A stretch of DNA of 64,000 nt from Mesorhizobium denitrificans (lineage in GTDB: Bacteria; Pseudomonadota; Alphaproteobacteria; Rhizobiales; Rhizobiaceae). Where the stretch lies: assembly GCF_003403035.1 (NCBI RefSeq), contig NZ_QURN01000008.1:156698-220697 (forward strand), written 5' to 3'. Below the pieces are notes generated by a model. The model saw only the letters and a list, made by a program, of their open reading frames with translations. It was not told the DNA's origin and did not search any database. Position 1 is the stretch's first letter. Every line of letters begins with the position of its first letter. Both the position numbers and the translations under genes were made by a program. Positions 17,254 to 27,134 of the stretch are shown in pieces.

Positions 17254-18441
17254 CTATTGCAAATATCCGCTGGGATCGACCGCCGCGGCGTCTTTGCGGA
17301 CTTCAAAGTGAAGCTTCGGCGTGTTGGACGCGCTGCTGACGCCGGAGAGCGCAATGTCCTCTCCGCGCTTGACCTGCTGGCCGCGCTTGACCTTCAACTC
17401 GCTGGCGTTGCCGTACACCGTGACAAGCCCGTTTTCATGGCGCACGAGAACCGTGTTCCCGAAGTCCTTGAGGCCGTCGCCAGCATAAATAACGACGCCG
17501 TTTTCGGCGGCTTTAACCGGCGTTCCCGGTGGAACCTGAATGTCGATGCCATCCTTGCCGGTGCCAGTACCCTTGCCGAAGCCGGAAATAACGCGGCCCT
17601 TGACCGGCCAGCGCATCTTGCCGATGCCGGTTTCGTCCGGAGCCTCGACGTCGTTGGTCTTGGCAGCGTCCGCAACCGCCTTGCCAGAGCTTGGCGGAGT
17701 GTAGGCCGCAAGTTTCGGCTTTTCAGTTTCGGCGGCAGGCTCTGCCTTTTTCAACTCGGCTTTTGCGACAGACTTGTCCTGTGCGGTGGGTTTGGCTTCC
17801 GCCAGTGGCTTCAGCGTGTCGCTCTTTGAGGCGGTAAGCGTCGCTGCACCCGGAATCCTGAGGGTCTGGCCGATGCGGATGCCGCCTTCCTCGATGCCGT
17901 TTGCCTGCTTGAGCGCGGCAACGCTGACGCCATGCTCGCGGGCGACGCCGGTGAGCGTGTCGCCAGATTCGACCTTGTAGGTGCCCGCCGCGGATTTGGC
18001 GGCGGCGAGCGTTTTTGTCGTGGTCCGGGCCGGCTCCTGCAACGTGCCGATGGTATTCGGCGCAGTCGATTTGGCTGGCTTCATGCCGTCGCGCTCGACC
18101 GAGCGACTGAGCGGATCAATTGGCTGGACCTCAGCAACGCGAACCGGCTGTGTGCTCGTCGCGGCGACAGGCCCGCTGGAAGATGGCGCGGCCAGTTCCG
18201 TGCGCTGCACCGCCCCACCCGAAGGCGCGGCTGGAGCCTGAGAAACCGCGTAGGTTTCTTCCGCTGGCGAAGGCGCATATTGCGCACCATCAACCGGCTG
18301 AGACGGCGTTGTGGAAGATGTCGTCAACCCGTCGGTGAAGCGCATTGCATTCGAACTGCAACCCGCAGTAGCGCTCAGCAACAGCAGCGCAACACCTTGC
18401 GCTAAACGAAGCCGACGGTCCCTCAGTAGACTGAAACTCAT
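17254..18441 (-). CDS. LysM/M23 (LytM) lipoprotein, NlpD/EnvC-like, degenerate active site
   Basis: A 395-aa lipoprotein with signal peptide and lipobox (LLSATAGC), a LysM domain (about 155-195, YKVESGDTLTGVAREHGVS) and a C-terminal LytM/M23 domain (about 285-390). Active M23 enzymes have Hx3D and HxH zinc ligands. Here the first histidine is replaced (GKDGIDI) and YGHL reads YGNA, while LHFEVR keeps its histidine. It is therefore probably an amidase activator rather than an endopeptidase. It is the last gene of the serS-surE-pcm series. Confidence 0.82.
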   Translation of the reverse strand: MSFSLLRDRRLRLAQGVALLLLSATAGCSSNAMRFTDGLTTSSTTPSQPVDGAQYAPSPAEETYAVSQAPAAPSGGAVQRTELAAPSSSGPVAATSTQPVRVAEVQPIDPLSRSVERDGMKPAKSTAPNTIGTLQEPARTTTKTLAAAKSAAGTYKVESGDTLTGVAREHGVSVAALKQANGIEEGGIRIGQTLRIPGAATLTASKSDTLKPLAEAKPTAQDKSVAKAELKKAEPAAETEKPKLAAYTPPSSGKAVADAAKTNDVEAPDETGIGKMRWPVKGRVISGFGKGTGTGKDGIDIQVPPGTPVKAAENGVVIYAGDGLKDFGNTVLVRHENGLVTVYGNASELKVKRGQQVKRGEDIALSGVSSASNTPKLHFEVRKDAAAVDPSGYLQ

Positions 18442-18548
18442 CGCAATACCCGCGAACACTCAAATCAGATGATGAGAATTAAAGCGAGTTAATGTTACCG
18501 CACGGTTAAGACTCGAGTCGCGTCGTAAATAAACTCGGTTGAAAAATG

Positions 18549-19196
18549 CTAAATGACCGACGAAACAGACCGCGCGATGGGCTGCAAACGCACGCGAGCG
18601 AAGTCTTCACGCTCAAACCGGCTGCCAACTTTGCCCAGCCTGGTCAAATCTTGCTCGTCTTCAGGCGGACCAATCGGGGCGACCATTACGCCGTTCGTCG
18701 CGAGTTGATCGACAAATGTGCGCGGCAGGCTTTCAAATGCAGCCCACACCACGATGCGATCATAGGGCCCCTGCGAGGCCAGGCCGTTGGAGCCGTCCGC
18801 ATGGCGAACGGTGATGCTGCTGAGTTGCAGCGCCTCGAAACGCTGCCGGGCGTTTTCGCAGAGCGTTTTATAGCGGTCGACAGTCGTGACACGTGCGGAC
18901 AGGCGCGCCATGAGCGCGGCGGTGTATCCGGTGCCGGTGCCGATTTCGAGAACACGATGAGCCGGCTCGATGTTGAGCGCAGTGATGACTGCGGCTTGGA
19001 GGTCGATGCCCTCGACCGCCTCGCCGCATTCGATTGGCACCATGCGGTCCGTCCACGCGTGGCTCTGCCACTGGGCAGGCAGGAACTGGTCGCGCGGTGT
19101 TAGTTCAATGGCTGCGGCAAGCTGCTTGGACAGGCGACCACGCTGGCGAAGGAAAAATGCTGCCAATCCCTCACGGCCTGCCGTCTGCTTGCTCAT
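18549..19196 (-). CDS. pcm: Protein-L-isoaspartate O-methyltransferase
   Basis: A 215-aa SAM-dependent enzyme that starts repair of isoaspartyl residues in aged proteins. The SAM-binding motif I is clear ([18 protein letters not shown]), as is the family's [13 protein letters not shown] region. It overlaps surE by 4 bp; the surE-pcm pairing is the classic stationary-phase arrangement. Confidence 0.9.
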   Translation of the reverse strand: MSKQTAGREGLAAFFLRQRGRLSKQLAAAIELTPRDQFLPAQWQSHAWTDRMVPIECGEAVEGIDLQAAVITALNIEPAHRVLEIGTGTGYTAALMARLSARVTTVDRYKTLCENARQRFEALQLSSITVRHADGSNGLASQGPYDRIVVWAAFESLPRTFVDQLATNGVMVAPIGPPEDEQDLTRLGKVGSRFEREDFARVRLQPIARSVSSVI

Positions 19197-19951
19197 CCAA
19201 GAACCTCGCTGAGTTCGCGGCGCAAGTTATGGGCGGTCAGGTCAAGCTGCAAGGGCGTGACGGATACCTTCTTTTGGCGAATGGCGTGCACGTCCGTACC
19301 CTCGGTGACTTCCGCAGGCGCACGCCCGAACCGCAACCAGAAGTATGGCAGCCCGCGACCATCGCGGCGCTCATCGATCCACATCGCATGGGCGAGCCTG
19401 CCCTGCGCGGTGACCTCCGTGCCGGTGACTTCCTCCGGCAAGCAGTTCGGAAAATTGACATTGAGCAACACGCCATCCGGCAGCTTCATATCGATGAGCT
19501 TTTGCAGAAGCTCCGGCGCGAGCGCTTCGGCCGTTTCGTACGGCACAATGCGCTCTTCGTGCTCGACCGAATAGGCCTGGCTCAGCGCGATGGAGCGAAT
19601 GCCGAGCATCGCGCCCTCAATGGCCCCGGCGACCGTGCCGGAATAAGTGACGTCATCGGCTATGTTCGAACCGGAATTGACACCCGACAGAATGAGGTCT
19701 GGCGGTTCCGGCATGAGCTTGCGCACGCCCATGATGACACAATCGGTGGGCGTGCCGCGGAGTGCATAATGCTTCTCGCCAATGCGGCGAAGGCGCAGCG
19801 GGTCCGACAACGAAAGCGAATGCGCAAAGCCCGATTGATCGAATTCCGGCGCGACAACCCAGACATCGTCTGTGAAGTGGCACGCAATGCGCTCAAGGCA
19901 AGCTATGCCCTCGGCATTGATGCCGTCATCATTCGTCAGAAGAATGCGCAT
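19193..19951 (-). CDS. surE: 5'/3'-nucleotidase SurE
   Basis: A 252-aa metal-dependent nucleotidase. The N terminus [15 protein letters not shown] contains the Asp-Asp metal ligands, and the [22 protein letters not shown] block gives the remaining ligands. It overlaps serS by one base and pcm by four, so the three form one transcript. Confidence 0.93.
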   Translation of the reverse strand: MRILLTNDDGINAEGIACLERIACHFTDDVWVVAPEFDQSGFAHSLSLSDPLRLRRIGEKHYALRGTPTDCVIMGVRKLMPEPPDLILSGVNSGSNIADDVTYSGTVAGAIEGAMLGIRSIALSQAYSVEHEERIVPYETAEALAPELLQKLIDMKLPDGVLLNVNFPNCLPEEVTGTEVTAQGRLAHAMWIDERRDGRGLPYFWLRFGRAPAEVTEGTDVHAIRQKKVSVTPLQLDLTAHNLRRELSEVLG

Positions 19952-21255
19952 TAAGCCCTCTCGACTTTTACCAGACCGCCCATATAGGGCCGAAGCACAT
20001 CCGGCACTGTGACGCTTCCGTCCTGATTCTGGTAATTTTCCAACACTGCGATGAGCGCGCGGCCCACGGCAACACCGGAGCCGTTCAGTGTATGGACGAA
20101 TTTGTTCTGGCGCGTCTCGCGGGTGCGATAACGCGCCTCCATGCGCCGGGCCTGGAAATCGCCGCAGACCGAGCAGGACGAGATTTCGCGATAGGCGTTT
20201 TGCCCAGGCAACCAGACTTCAATGTCGTAAGTCTTGCGCGCGCCGAAACCCATATCACCAGTGCAGAGCGCAACCGTGCGGAACGGCAGTTCAAGACGCT
20301 TGAGCACTTCTTCGGCGCATTGCGTCATGCGCTCATGCTCGGCGATGGAGCTTTCCTGATCGGTGATCGATACCAGCTCAACCTTGAAGAACTGATGTTG
20401 GCGCAACATGCCGCGCGTGTCGCGGCCAGCCGAACCAGCCTCCGACCGGAAGCACGGCGTGAGCGCCGTCATGCGCAGCGGCAACACGTCTTCCGCAATG
20501 ATCTGCTCGCGCACGAGATTGGTGAGCGGCACTTCGGCGGTGGGGATGAGGCCGAGGCGCCCCTCGCCATGCGGAACGAAAAACAGATCTTCCTCGAATT
20601 TCGGCAAATTGCCGGTGCCGAACAGGACAGGATCGCGCACCAGCAGCGGCGGCGAGACTTCCTGATAACCGTGCTCGGTGGTGTGCAGGTTCAGCATGAA
20701 CTGGCCGAGCGCGCGCTCAAGCCGGGCAATCTGCCCCTTGAGCACGGTGAAGCGCGAGCCGGAAAGCCGCGCGGCACCCTCGAAATCCATCATACCCAGC
20801 GCTTCGCCGATCTCATAATGCTCCCTGGTCCAGTTGGTGCGGACCTCGGGCTTTCCAACGCGGCGCACTTCGACATTGTCGTGCTCGTCGCGGCCGACAG
20901 GCACATCGTCCAGCGGGATGTTCGGGATGACGGCGAGCGCCGTTTCCAGCTCTGCATCAAGCTCGCGCTCGCGCTCCTCGGCGCTCGACAGGAACGCCTT
21001 GATCGCGTTGACTTCCTGCTTCAACTCTTCCGCGAGAGCCATATCGCCGGAGCGCATGGCGTTGCCGATCTCCTTGGACGCGGCGTTGCGACGTTCCTGA
21101 CGCACCTGCAGCTCACCCAGATGCGCGCGGCGCGCTTCATCCAGATCAAGGACCGATGAAACTATAGATTGTGCGCTGTCAGGCGTGTTGCCCCGCTTTA
21201 CCAGCGCTTCGATCAGCGCTTCAGGCTTCTCCCGAATCCATTTGATATCCAGCAT
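19951..21255 (-). CDS. serS: Serine-tRNA ligase
   Basis: A 434-aa class II aminoacyl-tRNA synthetase. An N-terminal tRNA-binding coiled coil (about 1-105) is followed by the catalytic core with motif 2 ([21 protein letters not shown]) and motif 3 ([18 protein letters not shown]). Length is normal. It is the first gene of serS-surE-pcm. Confidence 0.95.
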   Translation of the reverse strand: MLDIKWIREKPEALIEALVKRGNTPDSAQSIVSSVLDLDEARRAHLGELQVRQERRNAASKEIGNAMRSGDMALAEELKQEVNAIKAFLSSAEERERELDAELETALAVIPNIPLDDVPVGRDEHDNVEVRRVGKPEVRTNWTREHYEIGEALGMMDFEGAARLSGSRFTVLKGQIARLERALGQFMLNLHTTEHGYQEVSPPLLVRDPVLFGTGNLPKFEEDLFFVPHGEGRLGLIPTAEVPLTNLVREQIIAEDVLPLRMTALTPCFRSEAGSAGRDTRGMLRQHQFFKVELVSITDQESSIAEHERMTQCAEEVLKRLELPFRTVALCTGDMGFGARKTYDIEVWLPGQNAYREISSCSVCGDFQARRMEARYRTRETRQNKFVHTLNGSGVAVGRALIAVLENYQNQDGSVTVPDVLRPYMGGLVKVERA

Positions 21256-21394
21256 TTCGTCTGACTTCCATTGCGATGCGATGAGGCCGTGACGGGGTAA
21301 ACCTCCTCGCTTTCAGACGCAAGCCAGTGTTTGGGTAAAAAGCGGATCGGGCGAAAGTATAAGCGTTGCAAGCGCAGAGTAATTGACCTCCGCG

Positions 21395-21432
21395 TGCCTG
21401 CTTCTCCCACAAGGGGAGAGGTGAGCGGTGGC
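21395..21432. repeat. Intergenic RIME-like repeat
   Basis: A TTCTCCC/GGGGAGAGGTGAGCGG stretch lies between tatC and serS. It shares the GGGGAGAG...GTGAGCGG phrase with the copy at 33786. The 217 bp between the two genes contain no supportable gene. Confidence 0.5.
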
Positions 21433-21472
21433 GACGCCGGGGCAGCCTCAGCGCAAGTAGAACCCCGGTCAG

Positions 21473-22312
21473 CTACACCGGAGCGGCGGGACTGGAAGTT
21501 TCGTCTTCGGCGGCGCGCTTGGCGGCTTCCTCGTCGCGCTTTTTCTCAATCATCCGCGCAGTCCAGATGGAAATTTCGTAGAGGATGATGGTGGGCAGCG
21601 CGAGGCCGATCTGGCTGATCGGATCAGGCGGGGTGAGCACCGCAGCGACGATGAACGCCAGCACGATGGCCCATTTGCGCTTTGCCTTCAAACCTGCGGA
21701 TGACAGCAAGCCGACACGCGCCATGAGGGTTGTGACGACCGGAAGCTGGAACACAAGGCCGAACGAGAAAATGAGCGTCATGATGAGGCTCAGATATTCC
21801 GACACCTTTGGCAGCAGCGAAATCTGGACGTCGCCATTGCCGCCGGTCTGCTGCATGGCCAGGAAAAACCACATGACCATTGGCGTGAAGAAGAAATAGA
21901 CCAGCGCAGCGCCCATCAAAAACAAGAGTGGCGAGGCAATGAGAAACGGCAGAAACGCCGCACGCTCATTGCGATACAGGCCCGGCGCAATGAATTTATA
22001 AATCTGCGTCGCGATGAGCGGGAACGCGAGAACCATGCCGCCAAACATGGCAAGCTTGATCTGCGTGAAGAAAAACTCCTGCGGCGCGGTGTAGATCAAC
22101 TCCACCTTGTCCAAAGGCAGGCCCGCCCACTTGACGGCCCATTTGAACGGCACGACCAGCAGATTGAAAAGGTGCTTAGCAAAGAAAAAGCAGACAAGGA
22201 AAGCGACGAAAAAGCCGCCAATCGACCAGATCAGGCGCGTGCGCAGTTCAATAAGGTGTTCGATCAACGGAGCGGAGGATTTCTCCATCTCGTCCTGTTC
22301 AGTGAGGCTCAC
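21473..22312 (-). CDS. tatC: Sec-independent protein translocase TatC
   Basis: A 279-aa six-helix membrane protein, the signal-peptide receptor of the twin-arginine system. The N terminus IEHLIELRTRLIWSI contains the conserved H-L-x-E-L-R element and the first periplasmic loop has the usual PxxEF(F). The charged C-terminal tail is longer than in E. coli. It overlaps tatB by 4 bp. Confidence 0.93.
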   Translation of the reverse strand: MSLTEQDEMEKSSAPLIEHLIELRTRLIWSIGGFFVAFLVCFFFAKHLFNLLVVPFKWAVKWAGLPLDKVELIYTAPQEFFFTQIKLAMFGGMVLAFPLIATQIYKFIAPGLYRNERAAFLPFLIASPLLFLMGAALVYFFFTPMVMWFFLAMQQTGGNGDVQISLLPKVSEYLSLIMTLIFSFGLVFQLPVVTTLMARVGLLSSAGLKAKRKWAIVLAFIVAAVLTPPDPISQIGLALPTIILYEISIWTARMIEKKRDEEAAKRAAEDETSSPAAPV

Positions 22313-22857
22313 GATTTCGACCTTGCCGTTGTGGTTTTCTTCGCAGCCGGTTTTGCAGCGGCTTTTGCCGCGGGCTTGGCAGGCGCCTTCGCGGCTGGCT
22401 TTGTCGCGGGCGCTTTTGTTGCTTTAGCTGCAGCGGGCACCGGTGCCGGTTGCGGCGTTGCTGGCGCGGCGGCGGCTTCCGGCAATGCACTGGCACCCGT
22501 TTTCAACGGCTCAGCAGGCTGCAAATTAGGGCTGGGCGGCGACGGGGGCGGTTGCGGATTGAGCGATTGCAGCCCGGCACGAACATCAGAAGCGGCCTGC
22601 TCAAACGGATTAAGCTGCTTCTTGATTTCAGTTGCCGGGTTCAGGCTGCGCAGCGCATCAACCGACTTCTTGACGTCGTCGAGTTCGGCTTCCTGCAAAG
22701 CCTCATTGAACTGGCGCTGAAAATCGCCAGCCATCTTGCGCATCTTCGCCGTTGTGCGCCCGAACGAGCGCAACATTCCCGGCAAATCTTTTGGCCCGAC
22801 GACCACGATCATTACGACCGCAATCACCAGCATTTCGGTCCAGCCTACTTCAAGCAT
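22309..22857 (-). CDS. tatB: Sec-independent protein translocase TatB
   Basis: A 182-aa protein with the TatB N terminus (MLEVGWTEMLVIAVVMIVVVGPKDLP), an amphipathic helix, and a long C-terminal tail rich in Ala, Pro and Lys that looks disordered. Conserved E8 and the GPKDLP hinge distinguish it from TatA. The lysine/alanine tail is typical of rhizobial TatB. Confidence 0.9.
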   Translation of the reverse strand: MLEVGWTEMLVIAVVMIVVVGPKDLPGMLRSFGRTTAKMRKMAGDFQRQFNEALQEAELDDVKKSVDALRSLNPATEIKKQLNPFEQAASDVRAGLQSLNPQPPPSPPSPNLQPAEPLKTGASALPEAAAAPATPQPAPVPAAAKATKAPATKPAAKAPAKPAAKAAAKPAAKKTTTARSKS

Positions 22858-22886
22858 TGGCTACCGCCTGTCTGACCGAAGCCAGC

Positions 22887-23108
22887 TTAGCTTTTCTTTG
22901 CCTTGACGCCCGGCTCGACGGTCTCATCAACGCGATGCTCGACGGTGCGCGGATCAACCGGCGCTTCGTCATCCTCAGCCATGCCCTTCTTGAAGCTCTT
23001 GATGCCCTTGGCCATGTCGCCCATCAACTCAGGAATCTTGCCACGGCCAAACAGCAACAGCACGACCACCAAAACGATGAGCCAGTGCCAAATCGAAAAC
23101 GAACCCAT
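22887..23108 (-). CDS. tatA: Sec-independent protein translocase TatA
   Basis: A 73-aa pore-forming component. The N terminus is [20 protein letters not shown], followed by the [21 protein letters not shown] hinge and amphipathic helix. It is the first gene of tatABC. Its first nine residues are identical to the start of the unrelated membrane protein at 62686. Confidence 0.93.
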   Translation of the reverse strand: MGSFSIWHWLIVLVVVLLLFGRGKIPELMGDMAKGIKSFKKGMAEDDEAPVDPRTVEHRVDETVEPGVKAKKS

Positions 23109-23144
23109 TTCACACTCTTCCAGCTAGAACGGAGTTAGCATCAT

Positions 23145-24251
23145 CTATGCGCTTTCGCGCTCAGTTTCAAACACAAGTACGTCGGAAGTGCGCGGCGTCA
23201 ACCAGATATCTCGCGCAGCATCGGGCACAACGCCGCATCTGATGCGCACACGCACAGGTTGCTCATAGCCCTGAAGAGCTAATTCAAGCATTTCCACAAC
23301 ACCAAGATAGTGCCGCGAAAGGACTTTTGCCTGCACTGCGCCGGATTTCGGGTCAAGGTCGAAGCCCGTGGTGCGCACCGCGACAGTGGCGCGCGCGCCC
23401 TCCCCCAAACCGGCTGCAGCAAATGCGCCGACCGGCGTATTGGCCGCACCGTCACGCACTTTTGAATGAAAGAGATTCAGTTCCGAGAAAAAACCCGCAG
23501 CGAAGAGATTCGCAGGGCGCAGATAGAGGTCCGATGATTTGCCGACTTGCACCAGCTTGCCGCCTTTGAGCAGCGCGATGCGGTCGCCCATGCGCATGGC
23601 TTCTTCCGCATCATGCGTGACGACAATGGCGGTGGCGCGGCTGCGACGCAGAATTTCAAGAGTCTCGGCACGCACACTGTCCTTAAGGCGCGAATCAAGC
23701 CCGGAAAATGGCTCGTCGAGCAGCAGCACGGCGGGACGCGGGGCAAGCGCACGAGCCAGCGCCACGCGCTGTTGCTCGCCGCCCGAAAGCGTGTGCGGAT
23801 AGGCATCCGCCAATCGCGACAAGCCGACGCGCTCCAGCGCGATCATGCCCTGTTTGCGGCCCTCTTCGCTGGAAAGAGCGGTGAGGCCGAAGCGGACGTT
23901 TTCCAGGATCGACAGGTGCGGGAACAGCGCAAAATCCTGAAACACCAAGCCGATGGAGCGCTTTTCCGGCGGCATGAATGTTGCCGGACCTGCGATTTCG
24001 CGGTCGTTGAGAAGGATGCGGCCCGCACTCTGGCTTTCAATGCCCGCGGCGATTCGGAGCAAGGTGGTTTTGCCGGAACCCGACGGACCGAGCAGGCACA
24101 AAACCTCGCCCGGCTCGGCGGTGAGCGTCAGCCCGCGCAGCGTTTCCGTGCCATCGGCGAAACGGTGATGGATGTCGTCAAAGCTGAGACGAGCGGCGAA
24201 CGAGACGCCCGACGCCGTGCGGCTTGCACTCTCCTGTACCGCCTCGTCCAC
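23145..24251 (-). CDS. ABC transporter ATP-binding protein, FbpC/PotA-like
   Basis: A 368-aa ABC ATPase with Walker A GPSGSGKT (55-62), Q-loop VFQDFALFPHL, signature LSGGEQQRVALARALA, Walker B LLLDEPFSGLD and a C-terminal TOBE-like domain. This layout fits iron(III), spermidine or similar importers. No permease or binding protein is nearby, so it is an orphan ATPase and its substrate is unknown. The start is a GTG with GAGGG just upstream; the frame is open further upstream into scpB without homology. Confidence 0.8.
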   Translation of the reverse strand: MDEAVQESASRTASGVSFAARLSFDDIHHRFADGTETLRGLTLTAEPGEVLCLLGPSGSGKTTLLRIAAGIESQSAGRILLNDREIAGPATFMPPEKRSIGLVFQDFALFPHLSILENVRFGLTALSSEEGRKQGMIALERVGLSRLADAYPHTLSGGEQQRVALARALAPRPAVLLLDEPFSGLDSRLKDSVRAETLEILRRSRATAIVVTHDAEEAMRMGDRIALLKGGKLVQVGKSSDLYLRPANLFAAGFFSELNLFHSKVRDGAANTPVGAFAAAGLGEGARATVAVRTTGFDLDPKSGAVQAKVLSRHYLGVVEMLELALQGYEQPVRVRIRCGVVPDAARDIWLTPRTSDVLVFETERESA

Positions 24252-24286
24252 CTGATTGCCGCCCTCGATAAACCTGACCCGTTGGG

Positions 24287-25033
24287 TCAAGCATCTCGGT
24301 CTTTGGGTGTCAACAGGCCGAGCTCTTCCAGATCGATGTCCGTCAACGGATCTTCGTCTTCCGTCAGCTCGTCGGGATCTTCGGGTGGCAGCGGAATCGA
24401 GAAGTTGGACGGCATGCGCGCCGACAGGAGCCCCGCCCCCTTCAACTCGTCGATACCGGGAAGATCGCGGATCGATTCGAGCTGGAAATGGTCGAGGAAA
24501 GCTTCCGTAGTGCCGTAGGTTACGGGACGACCAGGCGTCTTGCGGCGACCACGCATGCGCACCCATTCGGATTCCAGCAGCGTGTCGAGCGTGCCCTTGG
24601 AGGTTTCGACCCCGCGAATGTCTTCGATTTCGGCGCGGGTGACCGGCTGGTGGTAAGCGATGATGGAAAGCACCTCCAGCGCGGCGCGGGAAAGCTTGCG
24701 CTGCTGGATCGTGTCGCGGCTCATCAGGAAAGCAAGGTCGCCCGCGGTGCGGAACGCCCACGAATCACCGATCCGTACAAGGTTTACGCCGCGCTTGGCG
24801 TAGATTTGCTGGAGATGAAGCATGGCCGCGGCGACGTTGGCGCCCTCCGGCAAGCGCGCGGCCAAGGCGTTTTCGCTGACAGGCTCGGTGCTTGCGAACA
24901 CCAGCGCTTCGGCCATGCGCGCGGTTTCGGCCAGCAGCATGCGCTCCGCAGTGCTCAAGGCTTCCGGGGCTTCATCTTCGTTTTCATCATCGGCCCGAAA
25001 GGGCATGATCTTCGCGCTCGCTTGTTCGCTCAT
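24287..25033 (-). CDS. scpB: Segregation and condensation protein B
   Basis: A 248-aa winged-helix kleisin-interacting subunit of the Smc-ScpAB condensin. The core (LSRAALEVLSIIAYHQPVTRAEIEDIRGV) is highly characteristic. Acidic extensions occur at both ends. It overlaps scpA by 4 bp. Confidence 0.92.
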   Translation of the reverse strand: MSEQASAKIMPFRADDENEDEAPEALSTAERMLLAETARMAEALVFASTEPVSENALAARLPEGANVAAAMLHLQQIYAKRGVNLVRIGDSWAFRTAGDLAFLMSRDTIQQRKLSRAALEVLSIIAYHQPVTRAEIEDIRGVETSKGTLDTLLESEWVRMRGRRKTPGRPVTYGTTEAFLDHFQLESIRDLPGIDELKGAGLLSARMPSNFSIPLPPEDPDELTEDEDPLTDIDLEELGLLTPKDRDA

Positions 25034-25896
25034 GCTGCACTCACCGGTTTCGGCGTGGCAGTTCGCCCACGCATATACAAAGGCTTGAAGGCGGCTTCCT
25101 GACGCATTTCGATTTGCCCTTCGCGCACCATTTCAAGGCTGGCGGCAAATGAACTCGCTATAGCAGTGGTGCGCTGGTCGGCGCTGACGACGTAATCAAT
25201 CAGGAAGCTGTCGAGGCTCGCCCAATCTTCCAACTGGCCGATCATTCGCGTCAGCATTTCGCGCGCATCCTTGAGCGACCAAACGCGCCTATATGCGATG
25301 CGAACACTCGACATTTCCTTGCGCTGACGCTCCGCCGCGTAGGCCGAAAGCAGGTCGTAGAGCGTGGCCGAAAACTGGTTTCGCTTTTCGATGATGACCG
25401 TTTCCGGCATGCCGCGCGCAAACACATCGCGCCCAAGCCGATTGCGATTGACCAGACGCGCCGCCGCATCGCGCATCGCCTCAAGGCGCTGGAGGCGGAA
25501 CTGGAGTACAGCGGCCAATTCCTCGCCGCTCTCGCCTGTTTCGTCCTTTTGCTTGGGGATCAAAAGCTTGGATTTCAGGAAGGCCAGCCATGCGGCCATG
25601 ACCAGATAATCCGCAGCGATTTCCAGCCGCAACTCGCGGACCTTTGCGATGAAGCCCAGATATTGCTCGGCAAGCGCGAGAACCGAAATGCGCGTAAGGT
25701 CCACTTTCTGGTTGCGCGCGAGGTGCAGCAGAAGGTCGAGCGGACCTTCAAAACCGGCAACGTCTACGACCAGTTCCGGCTCGTCAGTGGCTCGCTCTTC
25801 CGCACCGGGCAGCGCGCCCTCGCCCCACAGCCGATCCATCGGCGTGCGGTCCGAAGCTGCCTTACTTGGCGATTTTGGCGGCGTTTGACCTGCCAT
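25030..25896 (-). CDS. scpA: Segregation and condensation protein A
   Basis: A 288-aa kleisin subunit of condensin. The N-terminal Smc-binding part contains FEGPLDLLLHLARNQKVDLTRISVLALAEQYL, and a C-terminal winged helix binds the second Smc head. Encoded directly between nagZ and scpB in the usual rhizobial order. Confidence 0.93.
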   Translation of the reverse strand: MAGQTPPKSPSKAASDRTPMDRLWGEGALPGAEERATDEPELVVDVAGFEGPLDLLLHLARNQKVDLTRISVLALAEQYLGFIAKVRELRLEIAADYLVMAAWLAFLKSKLLIPKQKDETGESGEELAAVLQFRLQRLEAMRDAAARLVNRNRLGRDVFARGMPETVIIEKRNQFSATLYDLLSAYAAERQRKEMSSVRIAYRRVWSLKDAREMLTRMIGQLEDWASLDSFLIDYVVSADQRTTAIASSFAASLEMVREGQIEMRQEAAFKPLYMRGRTATPKPVSAA

Positions 25897-25916
25897 CGTG
25901 TCCTTCTATCAGCGGA

Positions 25917-26936
25917 TTATGCAACCGCCTCGAAATAGTTTGCAAACTCGGCTCGGATGTCTGCTTCGGCCACTGCGTCTCGTGACTTGATGAAGCCGAG
26001 CGCGCGTTCGGCACGTTCAAGCGCGCGGCCCTCAAGCGGCTTCGCACCCGCCACAATGCCCTGCATTTCTTCCATTACCCCGTTGCAGTGAAGGACGATA
26101 TCCACGCCCGCCGCAAGGATTGCCGACGATTTATCCGGGAAATCCCCAGAAAGCGCCTTCATGGAGGTGTCATCGCTGATGAGAAGGCCGTCAAAGCCGA
26201 TCTCGCCGCGCACGATGTCTTGCGTAACCTTACGCGAAGTGGTGGCCGGATTGTCGGGGTCAATTGCATTGAAAACCACATGGGCGGTCATTGCCATCGG
26301 CAGATGATTGAGCGCCTTGAACGGGGCAAAATCATGCTGGCGCAGTTCGTCCAGTGATTCATAGACCGTGGGCAGCTCGTAATGCGTATCGGCAGTCGCG
26401 CGACCGTGGCCCGGTATGTGCTTCATGACCGGCAGAACGCCGCCCGACATGAGGCCCTCGGCAGTGGCGCGGCCAAGCGCGGCGACGGTGTCGGGATCGA
26501 AGCCATAAGCACGCGCGCCGATTACGTCGCTCGCTCCGGCAACGGGGACGTCAAGCACGGGGAGGCAGTCGGCATTGATGCCAAGGCGCAGAAGGTCGAA
26601 TGCGTGAAGGCGTGCAAGCAGCCATGCCGCGCGAAGACCTTGCTCGCGGTCGGCCTGATAGACTGCGCCGATTGCCGAACCGGAGGGATAATTCGGCGCG
26701 ATGGGCGGGCGAAGACGCTGCACGCGACCGCCCTCCTGATCGATAAACACAGGCGCATCCGGCCTGCCGACACTGGCGCGCATGTCGGCCACCAGATCAC
26801 GGATCTGGTCCGGCTCGCCAATGTTGCGCGCAAAGAGGATGAAGCCCCACGGACGCTCGTTTGCGTAGAACGCGCGCTCTTCAGGTGTGAGGGATTTGCC
26901 GGCGCAGCCGAAGATAATTGCTTGTGATTCGCTCAT
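25917..26936 (-). CDS. nagZ: Beta-N-acetylhexosaminidase, family GH3
   Basis: A 339-aa cytoplasmic enzyme that removes GlcNAc from muropeptides during cell wall recycling. The NagZ motif KHIPGHGRATADTHYE supplies the catalytic His/Asp loop, and ISDDTSMKAL contains the nucleophile aspartate. It is followed by scpA-scpB and preceded by the SPOR gene. Confidence 0.93.
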   Translation of the reverse strand: MSESQAIIFGCAGKSLTPEERAFYANERPWGFILFARNIGEPDQIRDLVADMRASVGRPDAPVFIDQEGGRVQRLRPPIAPNYPSGSAIGAVYQADREQGLRAAWLLARLHAFDLLRLGINADCLPVLDVPVAGASDVIGARAYGFDPDTVAALGRATAEGLMSGGVLPVMKHIPGHGRATADTHYELPTVYESLDELRQHDFAPFKALNHLPMAMTAHVVFNAIDPDNPATTSRKVTQDIVRGEIGFDGLLISDDTSMKALSGDFPDKSSAILAAGVDIVLHCNGVMEEMQGIVAGAKPLEGRALERAERALGFIKSRDAVAEADIRAEFANYFEAVA

Positions 26937-27001
26937 GGCAGCAATTTAGACCCGCATTGAGCCGATGCCTACCATTTGAAATTGAAGCTGTGTGGCGTGA
27001 C

Positions 27002-27041
27002 TTACCCCTCATCCGCCTGCCGGCAGGCGGATGAGGGGTAA
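27002..27041. repeat. Perfect 40-bp intergenic palindrome (RIME-like)
   Basis: Two 20-nt arms meet without a spacer: the left arm (27002-27021) starts TTACCCCTCATCC and the right arm (27022-27041) is its exact reverse complement. It lies in the 198-bp gap between nagZ and the SPOR gene and matches the style of rhizobial intergenic mosaic elements. It could form a transcript-end hairpin or cruciform. Confidence 0.75.
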
Positions 27042-27074
27042 ACTGTGAGGCGTATCGATTGAGAGCAGTGCTGG

Positions 27075-27109
27075 CAAAAACAAAAAAGCGCGGACCCGAA
27101 GGCCCGCGC
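27075..27109 (-). terminator. Rho-independent terminator of the SPOR gene
   Basis: On the minus strand a GC-rich hairpin (GCGCGG/CCGCGC plus CC/GG, loop TTCG) is followed by TTTTTTGTTTTTG. It lies 26 bp after the SPOR gene stop. Confidence 0.8.
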
Positions 27110-27134
27110 CTTGTTCGTCAGATGCTGTTTGCGG

